NCBI GenBank assembly: GCA_023014335.1 | Contig: JAECYW010000001.1 | Coordinates: 1,984,001 to 2,048,000, forward strand | DNA from: Galerina marginata | Lineage: Eukaryota; Basidiomycota; Agaricomycetes; Agaricales; Galerinaceae | Reading direction: 5' to 3' | DNA: 64,000 nt | Part shown: positions 11,773 to 22,858 of the stretch, piece by piece | Layout of the letters: each line of letters starts with the position of its first letter | Position numbering within the stretch: position 1 is the stretch's first letter | Translations under genes and position numbers: made by a program | The notes under the pieces: model-generated | What the model saw: the letters and a program-made list of their open reading frames with translations, nothing else | Told to the model about the DNA's origin: nothing | Databases searched by the model: none

Positions 11773-14700
11773 ATGGAGTCGTCCACACCTGACACCGCAG
11801 ACTCGTTCGACATATCAGACGAATCCGCCGGCGCCAAGTTTTTCGCGAAACTGCTGACCCGCGAGCCGTCGTCTGCGTCGTCCGCGTCAGCCTCTTTTGC
11901 AAAACAACAGTCTGTCCGACGCAGCTTCAGCCTGTTCCCAGACGTGCGTAGATTTTTCCGACCTTGTGCCTAACACGTGTAAACCATCCGCCTGGTAGCT
12001 TTCGTCCTTGATTCGCTCACACAGCACGTCCTCAAGAAGTCTGCTGCTCTCCAGGTTTGCTCTTTCCCCCCATGCCGCTCTGTTCGTTATTCAGTCACCA
12101 CCCCCAGAGCCCAGATATAACCAGCAGTGCTTTCTTCTCGGGTTATGCCGACCCAGTTTCTCAATTCGCTCAACCCGAACCAGTGACCTCGTCTAAACCC
12201 ATGCTGTCCAAACACAACGAAGAGCGGCCCTCTAGGAAGCTCAAATCCGAGAATAGGGTGTGTATATGACGTCCTTCGCTTCCCATTCGCCCCTTTTTGA
12301 CCGAGAGTTGTAGCTGTACAACTTCCTCACAAGGTCACGATCACGCTCGCGATCAAAGAACGAACCGCCCTCTGCAGAGCCCACCAGCCCCATGCCCGAC
12401 CTCCCACCCAAATCCCGGTCCAGCCGTCGCCTCAGTTCCGCCCCCACCGACTCTCCCGGCTCAAAACCGCCCTCGCGCCTCCAATCGCGGCCCCTCTCCT
12501 CTACCACCACAGCAACCAACACCACAATCACCCCTGGCACCCCCAAAGCCCGCACCCAGCGCCCAGCTGCCGTCACACCCACCAACAAACCTATCGTCCT
12601 CGACTCGCCCTCCCCGCACCGCCCGACCACCCCCTCCAAACCCTCCGGTGCCCGCCAGAAGCTGCACGACTTTTTCAGCATCCCTCTCGGCCGCAAGTCG
12701 TCCACCTCTCGATCTCGCTCGCGATCCAGGCCCAGCAGTCCCCGTGCGTCACTCGACGTACCCCCTCTGCCGATTTCTGGCGCTGCTATAGACGACGACC
12801 CCACCCCTCGTCCGAGAAAGTCCTTCGCTTCGCCTCCACCCCTTCGCCCGCGAAGTCCATCACCTACTCCCGAACCCAAGGTTCTAAGAGTCACCAACGC
12901 TACCACCACTTCTTCGTCCACCGGATCTACCACCGCCTCGGCTTCTATCAAAATATCCAAGTTCTTCTCCAACAGTACGTCTTATCCTATCATTTCAGCG
13001 CCATATCTCATATCCGCTATTACAGAAGGGCCAGAACCCAGCCTCCCAAAACCCAAGCAGCCACCAACCGGGCCTCCTGTCCTCCCTCCTATACCCGCCA
13101 TCGTAAAACGGGTCTCGTCGCTCCATCGCCGCACAAGTGTGAAAGCAGACTCCCCCGCACCAGTACCAGCTGCATCCGGCTCAGGCTCAGCAGTCAACCT
13201 CGGCCTCAACGTCAATCTAGGCCCGCCAAAAATAACGCACACCCCGCCAACGCCGCTCAAAAACCCATCCGGCAGCTCGTCCACAGCCACCTCCAAGGGC
13301 AGCGGCGCTAGCGGCAGCGGGAGTGGGAGTGCAAGCGGAAGCGGAACCAGCTCTGCCCGTCTCGGCCACGCGGCCAAGGGCTCTTTGGATTCGTCATATC
13401 GGTATCGAGGGGGCATGGGGGTTGTTGATGAGGAAGGCGCTCCGTCCTCGTCTGCAAGGAAGGGTAAAGCGCGCCTTGAAACCGGGGGTTCGGCCTCGGG
13501 TCACGGACACGACCATCCCAGTGGGCTGCCTCTGCCGTTACCGAGACCCGGGCTGAAGATGAGCAGCGCTGCACGCGCGACGAAGCATGGGAGTTTTGAT
13601 TTTGAGCGGCCTGGGTGGGGCGGCGGCGCACCGATCATGCAGCGGAACGGGAGTAATGGAACGACGAATAGTGGATGGAGCAAGACGTCGGAGAAGGAGC
13701 GAGAGAGCACGTACGGGCCGGGGCTGGCGGGTGTTGGGACACTGCAGAGAGACTTGTCGGTGAAGAGGGCGCAGGATAGGGAGGAGATGGTGAAGTTGAA
13801 GGAGAGGGCGAGGAGAGGCGGAGTTGATCAGGGTGGGGAGAAGGATGGAGATACGGAGAGGGGTCGGGATAGGGAAAGAGAAAGAGAAAAAGAAAGACCG
13901 TCAACGTCGCAACGCACCACCCCAGGATCAACACCCACAGGCTCCGAACACGTCCACGGGTCCACATCCACCGCCGGCACAGGCAACGGCAAAACCTCCA
14001 GCATGAGCAAAGCTACAGGCATCGGCGGCCGACGCGCTTTACTAAAAACATCGAGTGGGACAGGCGTGACGCGGCTCATCGGGCTCTCACCAGCACAGCA
14101 CCCGCCGTTCTCGTTCGAGCCAGCGGTGCCCTCGCCCACGCGGAGCACGGGCACCGCGAGCACTGGCACGGCGCACGAGGTGCCGAGCTCGTGGGCGACC
14201 AATGGGAAGGCGGAGCGGGAACGGGAAAGGGTGCGGGAGGAGAAGGAGCGGCTCATGGGGAGACGGGGGAGCGCGGTGAGGAGGGGGGATAGGGCACCTG
14301 TGCCAGTGCCAGTGCCCGCTGTGCAGAGCGGGACTGGGAGTCTGAACGCGCATGTCGGTATGGGTGTTAGTGGTCGGGGAGAGGGATACGGGCACGGGCA
14401 TCGTTCGGGGACGAAGGGCCGCTCGCTTGACCTTGGGCTTGGACTGGCGTGGGCGCCGTCAAAGGTGCGCGAGGAGGCGCTGTTGCCGTCGTCGGGGTTC
14501 TTTGCACGGTCGGCGAGCGGGTCGTCCCATGGGCAGGGGCATGCGATGGCGCGCTCGGGTTCGGGGTCGACGACGCGGTCGGCTTCTGGCACTGGCACTG
14601 GGAGTGGAAGGTCGAGGGGTGATGGAGACGGGGAGAGGTCAAAGCTTGGTAGAGAAGTGGCAGAGGTGTTTAAGAATGCGTTGGATCCCGAGGGGTACAA

Positions 14701-14959
14701 GCTGTTTAGGACTTGTAAGTCGGGGGTTTTTTCCTCGTGGTTTATTTCTTTGTTTCGCTGTCCTTCCTTCCATTTTTGCAATACTTACTCTTTCCTTCTA
14801 GACGTACACCAATTCGACGCACACGAGATCCCGTTCGATGGACCCATGGGTATCGTGTCGCGCGTTGAGCATCTGCTGGTGTCGGCGCCGCATCTCGGCG
14901 ACGAGGGCAAGCGGAGGCTGTTGGACAAGTTTGTGCGGATTATTCTGCAGCAGGCTTGA
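11773..14959 (+). CDS. Large Ser/Pro/Gly-rich, low-complexity protein (uncharacterised)
   Basis: Five exons join in frame: 11773-11943, 11999-12054, 12095-12257, 12314-14714 and 14802-14959, for 982 residues. A further 51-bp segment at 12975-13025 (GT..AG, multiple of three, no stop) could be an in-frame intron. The ends look conserved and folded: residues 1-45 are acidic (SFDISDESAGAKFFAKLL), and the last 70 residues (GYKLFRTYVHQFDAHEIPFDG, then a helical tail) resemble a small globular domain. The roughly 800 residues between are Ser, Pro, Gly, Arg and Thr rich, with RS dipeptides, Gly-Ser tracts and a charged Arg/Glu stretch near the middle. This pattern fits a disordered phospho-regulated scaffold. 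I recognise no family. The exon is strikingly GC-rich, and the long antisense frames it creates are shadows. Confidence 0.8.
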
Positions 14960-16041
14960 GGGTTTCGCCTTGGCCTTGCGGCTTGGACTCGACAACCTTC
15001 CGTCTGCCTGGTTTTCCTGCTCGGCCTTCCGTTCCTCGTCTTCATATCCATCCATACCCATCCTCGGTTCTATCGCTTTATCGCTTTCCTGTCTGGATCA
15101 GCATCAATCTTTCATCATCTATTACCCACCATTTACCCCAACCCAACCCTGCATCCACCTATCCACCTACCCACCCATCAAGTCTCTTAAACATATGTTT
15201 AACTTATTACCCAACAGCACACGCTGCTTGCCCTAAAAACGTAACTCTTGTTTCATTTTAGCGGTGTTTCGTCCCGCCATTCCATGTCATTTAGAACCAC
15301 CATGTGGCTTTTCGACCTTCATCTTCAGCCTTCTTAGTTCGCCTTTTGCCCTTCGCCCCCTCTGTACCCCGTTTCTAATATCCTTAGATCACGATCATGA
15401 TGGTCATTTCATCTTTGACCCCCTCTTGCCGACCGCCGCCTACGTAAACGTTGATTTATGTCTCACCCTATCTGTTAACCGTCGACCGTCTTGGTTTTTT
15501 ACGCTTTACGTTCACAGATCCATGTTCATGGTTCATGATTCCTTCATGCCAGCCACCAGCCCTATACCACTCATGCCCCCTTCCTCGACCCTACGCATTT
15601 TATGTTCTTTGGTCCTCGTGTTATTGCTACACATTTTCCTGATGATAGTTTACGCATTAATATCTTTTTTTTACTATGTTTTTGGTCTTGGAGATGCCTT
15701 GATGTACAAATTAATGTATGACGTTTTGTGCATGATGATAATTTGGTGTATGAAGGTTGAACCTTGGCACAAGGTGCTCTTGCGAGATTCAGCTATGTTA
15801 TAAAGGCTGTACATTGAACAAGTTGATGATCGAATAAAATCCTAGTCGTAGGATAGCACTTCGGCCAAGGCAGATAAAATGACGTAGGATCTAAATTTGA
15901 GTAAACCCCCACGGGCAGGGCTGCTCTTGATTATACAGGTAAATCGTACATAGAAAATTCCAATTTCGAGCAGAGACAAAGTTGAGATGACGAAAGATCG
16001 ACGAACTAAACCGCTAACACGCCGAGCAACAGCCGTCAGAC
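14960..16041. other. Long 3' intergenic region without a recognised gene
   Basis: This 1.08-kb pyrimidine-rich region lies between two convergent genes and is probably mostly the 3' UTR of the Ser/Pro-rich gene. A 179-codon hydrophobic frame at 15264-15803 was considered and rejected for lack of conserved features and a plausible start context. Confidence 0.5.
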
Positions 16042-16863
16042 TCATGTTGCCGGCCTTAAAGCCCTCAAACGGTCAGCGAGCTTCTCGTCCTCGTCCTTGA
16101 CCCGCTCCTTGGGGCCGAGATCGGGCACCGCTTCGAGGTCCTTCGCGGCCAAATCATGCTGCATCTCGATGTTGGCCTCTTCGGCTGTCTGGCGCATCAG
16201 CTGCTCGATCTGGTCCTGCGGGGTAGAGACGGCGGTCGTTGAGCTCATTGCGTCCTCCATGTAGGACGTCTGCACGTCCAGGTCGGTGAATTGTGTTTCG
16301 AATTTGTCCATCACCAGAGATATCTAGGAAATCGTCAGGATAAGACTGGTTGACGGCAGTGGACACGCACCCTCTCGAGGTTCATACTCTCCATCGCCTT
16401 GTCCATTCCACGCACAACCGAGGTCATGTTGCCGGTCACTGCCCGCATCGTTACTGCGGTTTCTACTCGGCTGGCGACGGCGTCTATTCTGCTTGATAGA
16501 CGGAGCAGGTTCAGTGCTTCGCTCTTCTTCCGGATCGCATTGGAGGCGTAGATACGGGCGCCATCGTTGTTCCCTTGCTGAAGCGCCTGTAAAGGAGATC
16601 GGGTCTGAATGACGTATTTGGAGGGGTGGAGACAGGGACAAAGTACCTTCTTTAAACGCGACTTCTCGGCATTCTCGTCCTTCTGTGCTTTCTTCGCCTG
16701 GCGGCTGAGCGTCTTTGCTGTAAACTTCCATCCCGCAGTCAATAAATAGCTTTACAGCTCCCAGAACGTATTCACCTTGAGTTGGAAGAGAGTCTCTGGA
16801 TAGCGGACTGTCAGGGTATACAATGAAGTATAATTGCCGAAACTCACTTTCAAGATTGCTCAT
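16042..16863 (-). CDS. DID2: ESCRT-III protein Did2 (CHMP1)
   Basis: Did2/CHMP1 recruits Vps4 and Ist1 to ESCRT-III and aids late-endosome sorting (family knowledge). Five exons, two of them tiny (16 and 20 nt), are 16863-16848, 16795-16776, 16724-16647, 16586-16371 and 16323-16042. The product is 203 residues, matching the yeast protein (204). The start reads MSNLEKTLFQLKFTAKTL, the classic CHMP1 N-terminus. [24 protein letters not shown] and the central helices follow. The C-terminal end LADRLRALR is a MIM1-type Vps4-binding helix. Frame and phases are perfect. It is divergent from SVP26 with 238 bp between the start codons. Confidence 0.95.
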
Positions 16864-17101
16864 GGTAATGGATGATGGGGAGAAATGGACGTTGTGGTAG
16901 GGGCTCTGAAGAGAGTCATTACAATCGCGAGCAGTGCTTGTCGTCACGTGATGCTCTCAGGTACACGCGAACCTGACCTTGTCGGCACCCTTGATGTCGC
17001 GCTGGTCCTCTTTTTACACTGTGCATCCAGCATTGCTCCTTTTGTGATACCTTGGGTATAATATTTCTGGCGCTGGCTCGCAAACTCAGTCTTTGCGCAA
17101 G

Positions 17102-18278
17102 ATGGGACTGTTGTACTACGTCAGGTTCGGTGGATTATTTTGTTCTATGTTAAGAGACGAAACTGATGGCACACCAGTTATTTTGCGGCGGTCGCTGCAT
17201 TTGCTTTCGTGACATTATCACTAGGTTACTTTTGATTATGATTGCGTTGATGCAGAACTGAATAAAGATTATTTTTTCTAGCGAGCGGTTTGCTCTATGT
17301 TTCCGAACTCATTGAGGAGCATTCACGGCTAGCAAAGATGATCGGGCAAAGGAGTATTTATGTGAGTGGTTGCCTGTTGGTACATACTGCCGCTGTACTG
17401 ACGAATTTGAAAGGTGATCATGGTCCTTCATGTCGTATTCTACTTTACCGACTCGCTGCCATTGGTACAAACCCTTTTCTCCCTCACCTGCCACGTTGTG
17501 TACCTTCAAAATTTCTCCAGCACTTGGCCTCTCATCTCCCTTACCTCCCTTTCATTTCTGGCGTCTTGCGCCTTAGTTATTGCCGATCACTTTATCTGGT
17601 TTTTCTATTTTGCGCGTATCACAAACGAAGCGAGGCATGCGAAGGTCTACCGTGGATTGGACGTCTCCGCTCCTGGATTTACCGAAATTGCATCGTTCTT
17701 CGCGATATGCATTTGGTACACTCCGTTATTCCTGTTTCTGAGTCTCAGTGCCAACGATAATGCTCTGCCTACGACCACTGGTAAGCTGGCGTGTGTTTTA
17801 GGCGCCCTGTGTGAACTGACAATCTTCTCTTCCCTGTTTTTGGTAGCCGAACCAAATTCGCCAACTGTGTCCGTACACACCGGTGAACCACGAGTCTCGC
17901 TTATAAGGTCCATGTTCTCCGTGTTCTCAGTTTGAGGGTAGCATCCCTAGAATCCGGACAAGGCCCTCCCGCAAAAACACTTCTGAAGGAATCATTGCTC
18001 CTCGATCTCCTAATCCTCCCCGTACACCGCAACCACAAGGCCAATTACCTGGATCTCCGGCTCTACGTCCAGTTGCATACCCACCTCCACCTCGGTCTCC
18101 AGGTCCGAGAATCCAGGAGCTGGAGGTGTCAAGTAGTCCTTCAAATAACCCAAATTTCTCGCTCGATACACCACCAAGGAGAAGAACGCAGCCTGCGCGT
18201 CAGGGAACAGGAGATTCAGTAGGTTTGGGTCTTAGCGGATTGAGGAGAACGTCCAGTTTCATGTCCGAAGATGGTTGA
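17102..18278 (+). CDS. SVP26: Svp26/TEX261-type ER-Golgi cargo receptor with a long C-terminal tail
   Basis: Svp26 is a multi-span membrane protein that packs type II cargo such as glycosyltransferases into COPII vesicles in yeast. Six exons are 17102-17124, 17178-17224, 17282-17361, 17414-17780, 17847-17907 and 17951-18278, for 301 residues. Conserved marks are ASGLLYVSELIEEHS, TLFSLTCHVVYLQNF, PLISLTSLSFLASC, HFIWFFYF and GFTEIASFFAICIWYTPLFLFLSLSA. At least four membrane segments are visible. After residue about 172 the protein gains a roughly 130-residue Pro/Ser/Arg-rich cytosolic tail. The last intron (17908-17950, 43 bp) is at the small end; skipping it would stop the protein after VFSV. 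Confidence 0.9.
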
Positions 18279-18556
18279 CGCAGAGCAGAGCCAGTGGTTG
18301 AGAGCTAAAACATCTGGATTTTCAGAGTCATTATCCGCCCAATAGAATACATTCAGCATATTTCCTACCATCTCTTTGTTCTGAACTACGGCTATCGCAT
18401 TCACGATCTGTAATTGCCACTAGCATGCTGACCTGTGCCAAATATATAATGACGCAAGACGCCCATTTCGGCAAGTGTTGTTTTGTCAACATTCCGTCAA
18501 CAAAATACTGCCCTGGGTCCCTTGGAAAAATACATGTGCAGTAGTCTGCACTTGCC

Positions 18557-21500
18557 ATGTACCTCTACTTGGGAAATGGCCCCCGTTCGCTGTACCTCAT
18601 TACAAGCTCCCATGATGAACGACAAGGGCGACCACATCGAGCACTCGTATTCCGCGCCGGGCGATGGGCAGTCAAAAGCCATCGTTGAATTCCTACACAA
18701 AGATCAAGTCGACGTGCAAAATCTTGTCCGATTAACCTCAAGGGTCGTGAAAGGTTGCATGGGATTGATTTCTGTGGAAAATGGTGTTTCAGTTCGCTAT
18801 TCCGAACAATGATACTGTTCTCTTACCTCTTATGCCATCTTAGATGTCTTTCTCGCTGTTATTACCAGTGCTACAGAAGTGGGAAATACTCGACCATCAG
18901 GAAGACACCCAGAATCTGTTGCTCGCATACATGAAGTCTCGTTCTATAGTTTGACTTCGTCCACTTGGGATGATTTATCCGCAGCCACAGAACCGGTGCT
19001 AGGTCCCGACGCAGTGGACTCCAGCTTCAGAGACGGCTATGGACAACCAACTACTCAAGTTTTCGAACACCCATGCATGCCCCTGACCAAAATCCTGTCA
19101 TCTGGATCGTTCTATTACGCGATCGAATCACAATGGGATCTTTCGTCTAGGCTAGCCGTGCGTTTGTCCAGGGATCCGAGTTCTTCGAAAGAAGGCTTGA
19201 CTTTCGATGAACGATTTGTGTGGAACGAATATATCATCCGAAGTTTGTTAGATTTCAGAGAAAGATTGGATATACAAGAAAGGGAGGACCTGGATCGTTG
19301 CCAATTCATCGTAAGACTTATTACATTCCCAAGCTTTGCCGATCTCAAGAACTTCTTATCAGATTCTTGCCATTCAAGGTTTTGTTGGAGTTTTCACGAT
19401 GGCTTTACCCGCCCCTCCTACTGATGGAGCGCCGACGGTTGCAACCCTTTCCCTGATATCGAGGCTCGGATGGAAACGAGCCGGCACCAGGTTCAACACA
19501 CGAGGCGTTGACGACGATGGAAATACCGCGAACTTTGTTGAGGTACGGTCTCTTGATCTTGACCGTTTGGCCCGTTAGTTATAAAACCTTGCAGACAGAA
19601 ACAGTATTTAGTACCGATCAGCACTGCGTTAGCTATGTACAAGTCAGGGGAAGTGTTCCACGTACGTGTCATTGTTGCCACTATGACCCCTACGCCTCGG
19701 CCTGACGGAGGAAACACCTAGTTTTCTGGGAACAGCAAGGCTTGCAAACATTTGGACAACGAATCCAAATCACACGACCCCATGCCTCTCAACCTGCATT
19801 TGAACGCCATTTATTCCAGCTCATGGAAGAGTATGGTTCCATGCATGCCATTAATTTGCTCGGCCAGAAAGAAAACGAGGCTTCATTGACCAATGCGTAT
19901 GCTCGTCACTTGCAAATTGCTCGTGCAGCTCTCGGGGATGAACTGGGAATCACACACTTTGATTTCCACAATGCTGTCAGGATAGGCGGGCATGACAGTG
20001 TTATCCGAGAACTCAAGTTAGAGGGGTTCATTTATTTTTGCTCCCCTTTCTTTGACACCATTAAATTTCAGGCGTATGGAAAGCATTGTCGACAACGTTG
20101 ACAAATTTGGCTTCACGATGTGTGACGCCGCATCGGACGAAACGGTGACCGATCAGAAAGGAATCTTCAGGACTAATTGTTTAGATTGGTAAGAGCCATT
20201 TAAATCTCAAAACGTCTATACTTACCCTGATCCTTGAGTTTAGTTTAGACCGCACCAATTTTGTGCAAGACATCTTGTCTCGCACAACGTTGGAGCAATA
20301 CTTGCTTCTTGTTCGCCGCGAGTGGGTCCACTCTAACGCGCTTTGGACACATCACCGCGAACTATGGGCGGAAAATGGGGATGCTCTATCTCGGATCTAC
20401 GCAGGAACGGGGGCTCTGAACACCAGTTTCACTAGAAGTGGAAAACGAACTCTTGCAGGTAAGCAAGATTGTTCTGTAGCTTGTTATCTTGATGAAAACG
20501 TTCCAAATTTTAATTCAAGGCGTTTTATCGGATGCAACGAAAAGCGTGTCAAGAGCATACATTAATAATTTTCAAGATAAAGGGAAGCAAGTCGCGATCG
20601 ACATGTTTTTGGTCCGTGGACTGTGACATCTAGGCAGATCGCCTCTGAGTCGGACCTTTTTTTAGGGAAATCTTAACAATCAGCTTCAAGTCACAATTTT
20701 CGATCCCTATACACGACTATGTCCGGGCTACATTGGAACAACGGTACAATTATATTGTTCTATCACCGCCGGCACCCTTGAGACTTGATTTCTAGATCAT
20801 CCGAATACTCTACAACCAAACAGTGCACGATATTTGTAGGCACATGGAACTTGAATGGCAGAGTAATGCTTTTTAATATCCGTTTCTTGTTGAACGATGA
20901 TATATATATATTACAGGCTCCGTCCGAATCTTTGCTGCCATGGCTATTTCCTCCAGAAAGTAAGCAATAGGCATGTATTTTATCCCATCCGTGTCATGTT
21001 AATTTTTTCTGTAGGTACAAACGAGTGCGTTTATAGTTGTTGTAATACATGCAGTCGCTTATGACTAAACAGACCAGACATGTTTGTCCTGGGATTTCAA
21101 GAGATTGTACCTTTGACCGCACAACAAATAGTACAGACGGACCCTGAAAAACGGTCTGTGTGCATTGGAGTGAATATGTGATGAGCTGACGATATTTTTT
21201 CTTGGTTCAGCCGTGTCTGGGAAAATAGAATATTAGACACCCTTGATCGCCGTCCCAGCAAAAAGTGCGATTACGTCTTACTCAGGAGCGAGCAGGTATT
21301 TATCGCTTTGGATGTCAATGTGATCTTCGTTCTCATTCTGACCAGCTCGTCGGAACGGCGTTGTTGATCCTCGTGAAATCAGAGCTGACAGCTGTCATTA
21401 GAAATGTGGAAGGAACGTCACGGAAGGTATTGCTTCCTTTGTGTGTTGTGCAAGATCATCGTCCTTACTGAGCATGATAGACTGGTCTCCGGGGTATGTC

Positions 21501-22772
21501 CGGAAACAAAGGTGCAGTCGGAATACGTCTGGACTACCACGACACTGGTTTTTGCTTCTTAACCGCTCACCTTGCTGCCGGCCTTTCCAATATCGAAGAA
21601 AGGAATGCAGATTATCGGACAATCGTTAATGGACTACATTTCCAGAAAGGAAAAACGATTCAGAGCCACGAGTAACGAGCCTTCAGTCATTTTGTCGTCA
21701 TCATTGCTTACAGACGTGATAGAAATGTTATTTGGCTTGCTGACACAAATTATCGGATTGACCTGGATAATGCAACTGTCCGCTCATTAGTAGAGCATGA
21801 TGACTTTGATCCTCTTGTGGCGGCCGATCAGGTCTGTGCTGCTCCTTCACCGTCCTTTGTGATTTGTATTGATTCATTCGCGTCGTAGTTACGCCTCGCA
21901 ATGGACGCCAGCGCTGCATTTGCCGGATACGAAGAGGGTCCTTTGCTTTTCCGGCCTACATACCGTTATGACCTTGGAACTGATAACTATGATACGAGCG
22001 AAAAGATGCGAATACCCGCATGGACAGGTAAGCATATCGACTTTACCTGCTTGGTAGTGATTCTTAATGGTCCATAGACCGTGTATTGCACCGCGGAAAT
22101 GCACTTGATCTCGTGGTCTATTCTAGGGCCGAGTTACGAGGATCTGATCATAAACCAGGTCAGCTATGATTGTAGGCTGTTACCGCGCCCCATCTATTCA
22201 TGGTTTCTCCAGTTTTTGCAATCTACAGGGCGGAAGTGCGAATAGTTGACCCTCTGAAGAAGACTAATTTGTCTCGCATCCTCCTTGAGGGCGTTGTAAC
22301 GACGCAACCTGGAGAAAAATTAGATGAGAAATTAGCTCAGCTTGTTTTACCCGTGGACATGGACGAGCGTATGTGCCATATGCTCTTGCCTTCAATGTCA
22401 CGGTCTCTGATATATCCCCCCCCAGTTCCTCCACCAAGCACGGATGGAAATTCATGGTGGGATGGCCCAGGTAATTTACTAAGCTCTAATTTATCTTACC
22501 ATTAATCATCCCTGCGCGCAGATTGTCCAGCAGGCATCATCCCGATACCCGAGATTCAAAAGTTAGACCTTTACCGAAAGAACAACCCCTTCGAGTCTCC
22601 TTCTATATCTCCTCTTTCATCATCGCCCTCTTCATCTGATGAGGAACTGTATTCGCATGCACTGACTTTGCAGGCCCCCATTGCACCAGTGCAGACAACA
22701 AGAAGACCGGCGCCACCTCCACCATCTCGAACTCCGAAGTCACACAACGAACAAGAAAACGGTTCTTCATGA
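18557..22772 (+). CDS. Synaptojanin-like phosphoinositide phosphatase (SAC1 domain plus 5-phosphatase)
   Basis: This is the Inp51/52/53 family, which removes 4- and 5-phosphates from phosphoinositides during endocytosis and actin control. Twenty-two exons run from 18557-18783 to 22522-22772, about 1,027 residues. N-terminal SAC domain: [33 protein letters not shown], and the catalytic CX5R loop in TNCLDCLDRTN. 5-phosphatase domain: [59 protein letters not shown] and SDHKPVFAIY. The C-terminal tail holds an NPF tripeptide (NNPFES) and a Pro-rich end, typical for EH-domain and SH3 partners. Exon 12 is only 10 nt (21015-21024). Two single-base excesses break the frame: GGG at 18659-18661 (RALVFR to GDGQSKA) and CCC at 20705-20707 ([10 protein letters not shown]). 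The start [14 protein letters not shown] fits homologues. Confidence 0.92.
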
Positions 22773-22858
22773 TATGTATACTAACGGCTCATATTAGTTG
22801 TACAGGTAGAGACAAGGAGCAAAAGGAGCAAAAGGGTACCAGCTAAAATGTCTTCATC

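Noticed and set aside
12241..14781. Long antisense frames (243 and 317 codons) opposite the Ser/Pro-rich gene
   Set aside because: They mirror GC-rich, low-complexity codons of the plus-strand gene and show no conserved motif or intron set of their own.
15264..15803. 179-codon plus-strand frame with hydrophobic segments
   Set aside because: Pyrimidine-rich 3' region; composition explains the hydrophobicity, and no start context or family feature was found.
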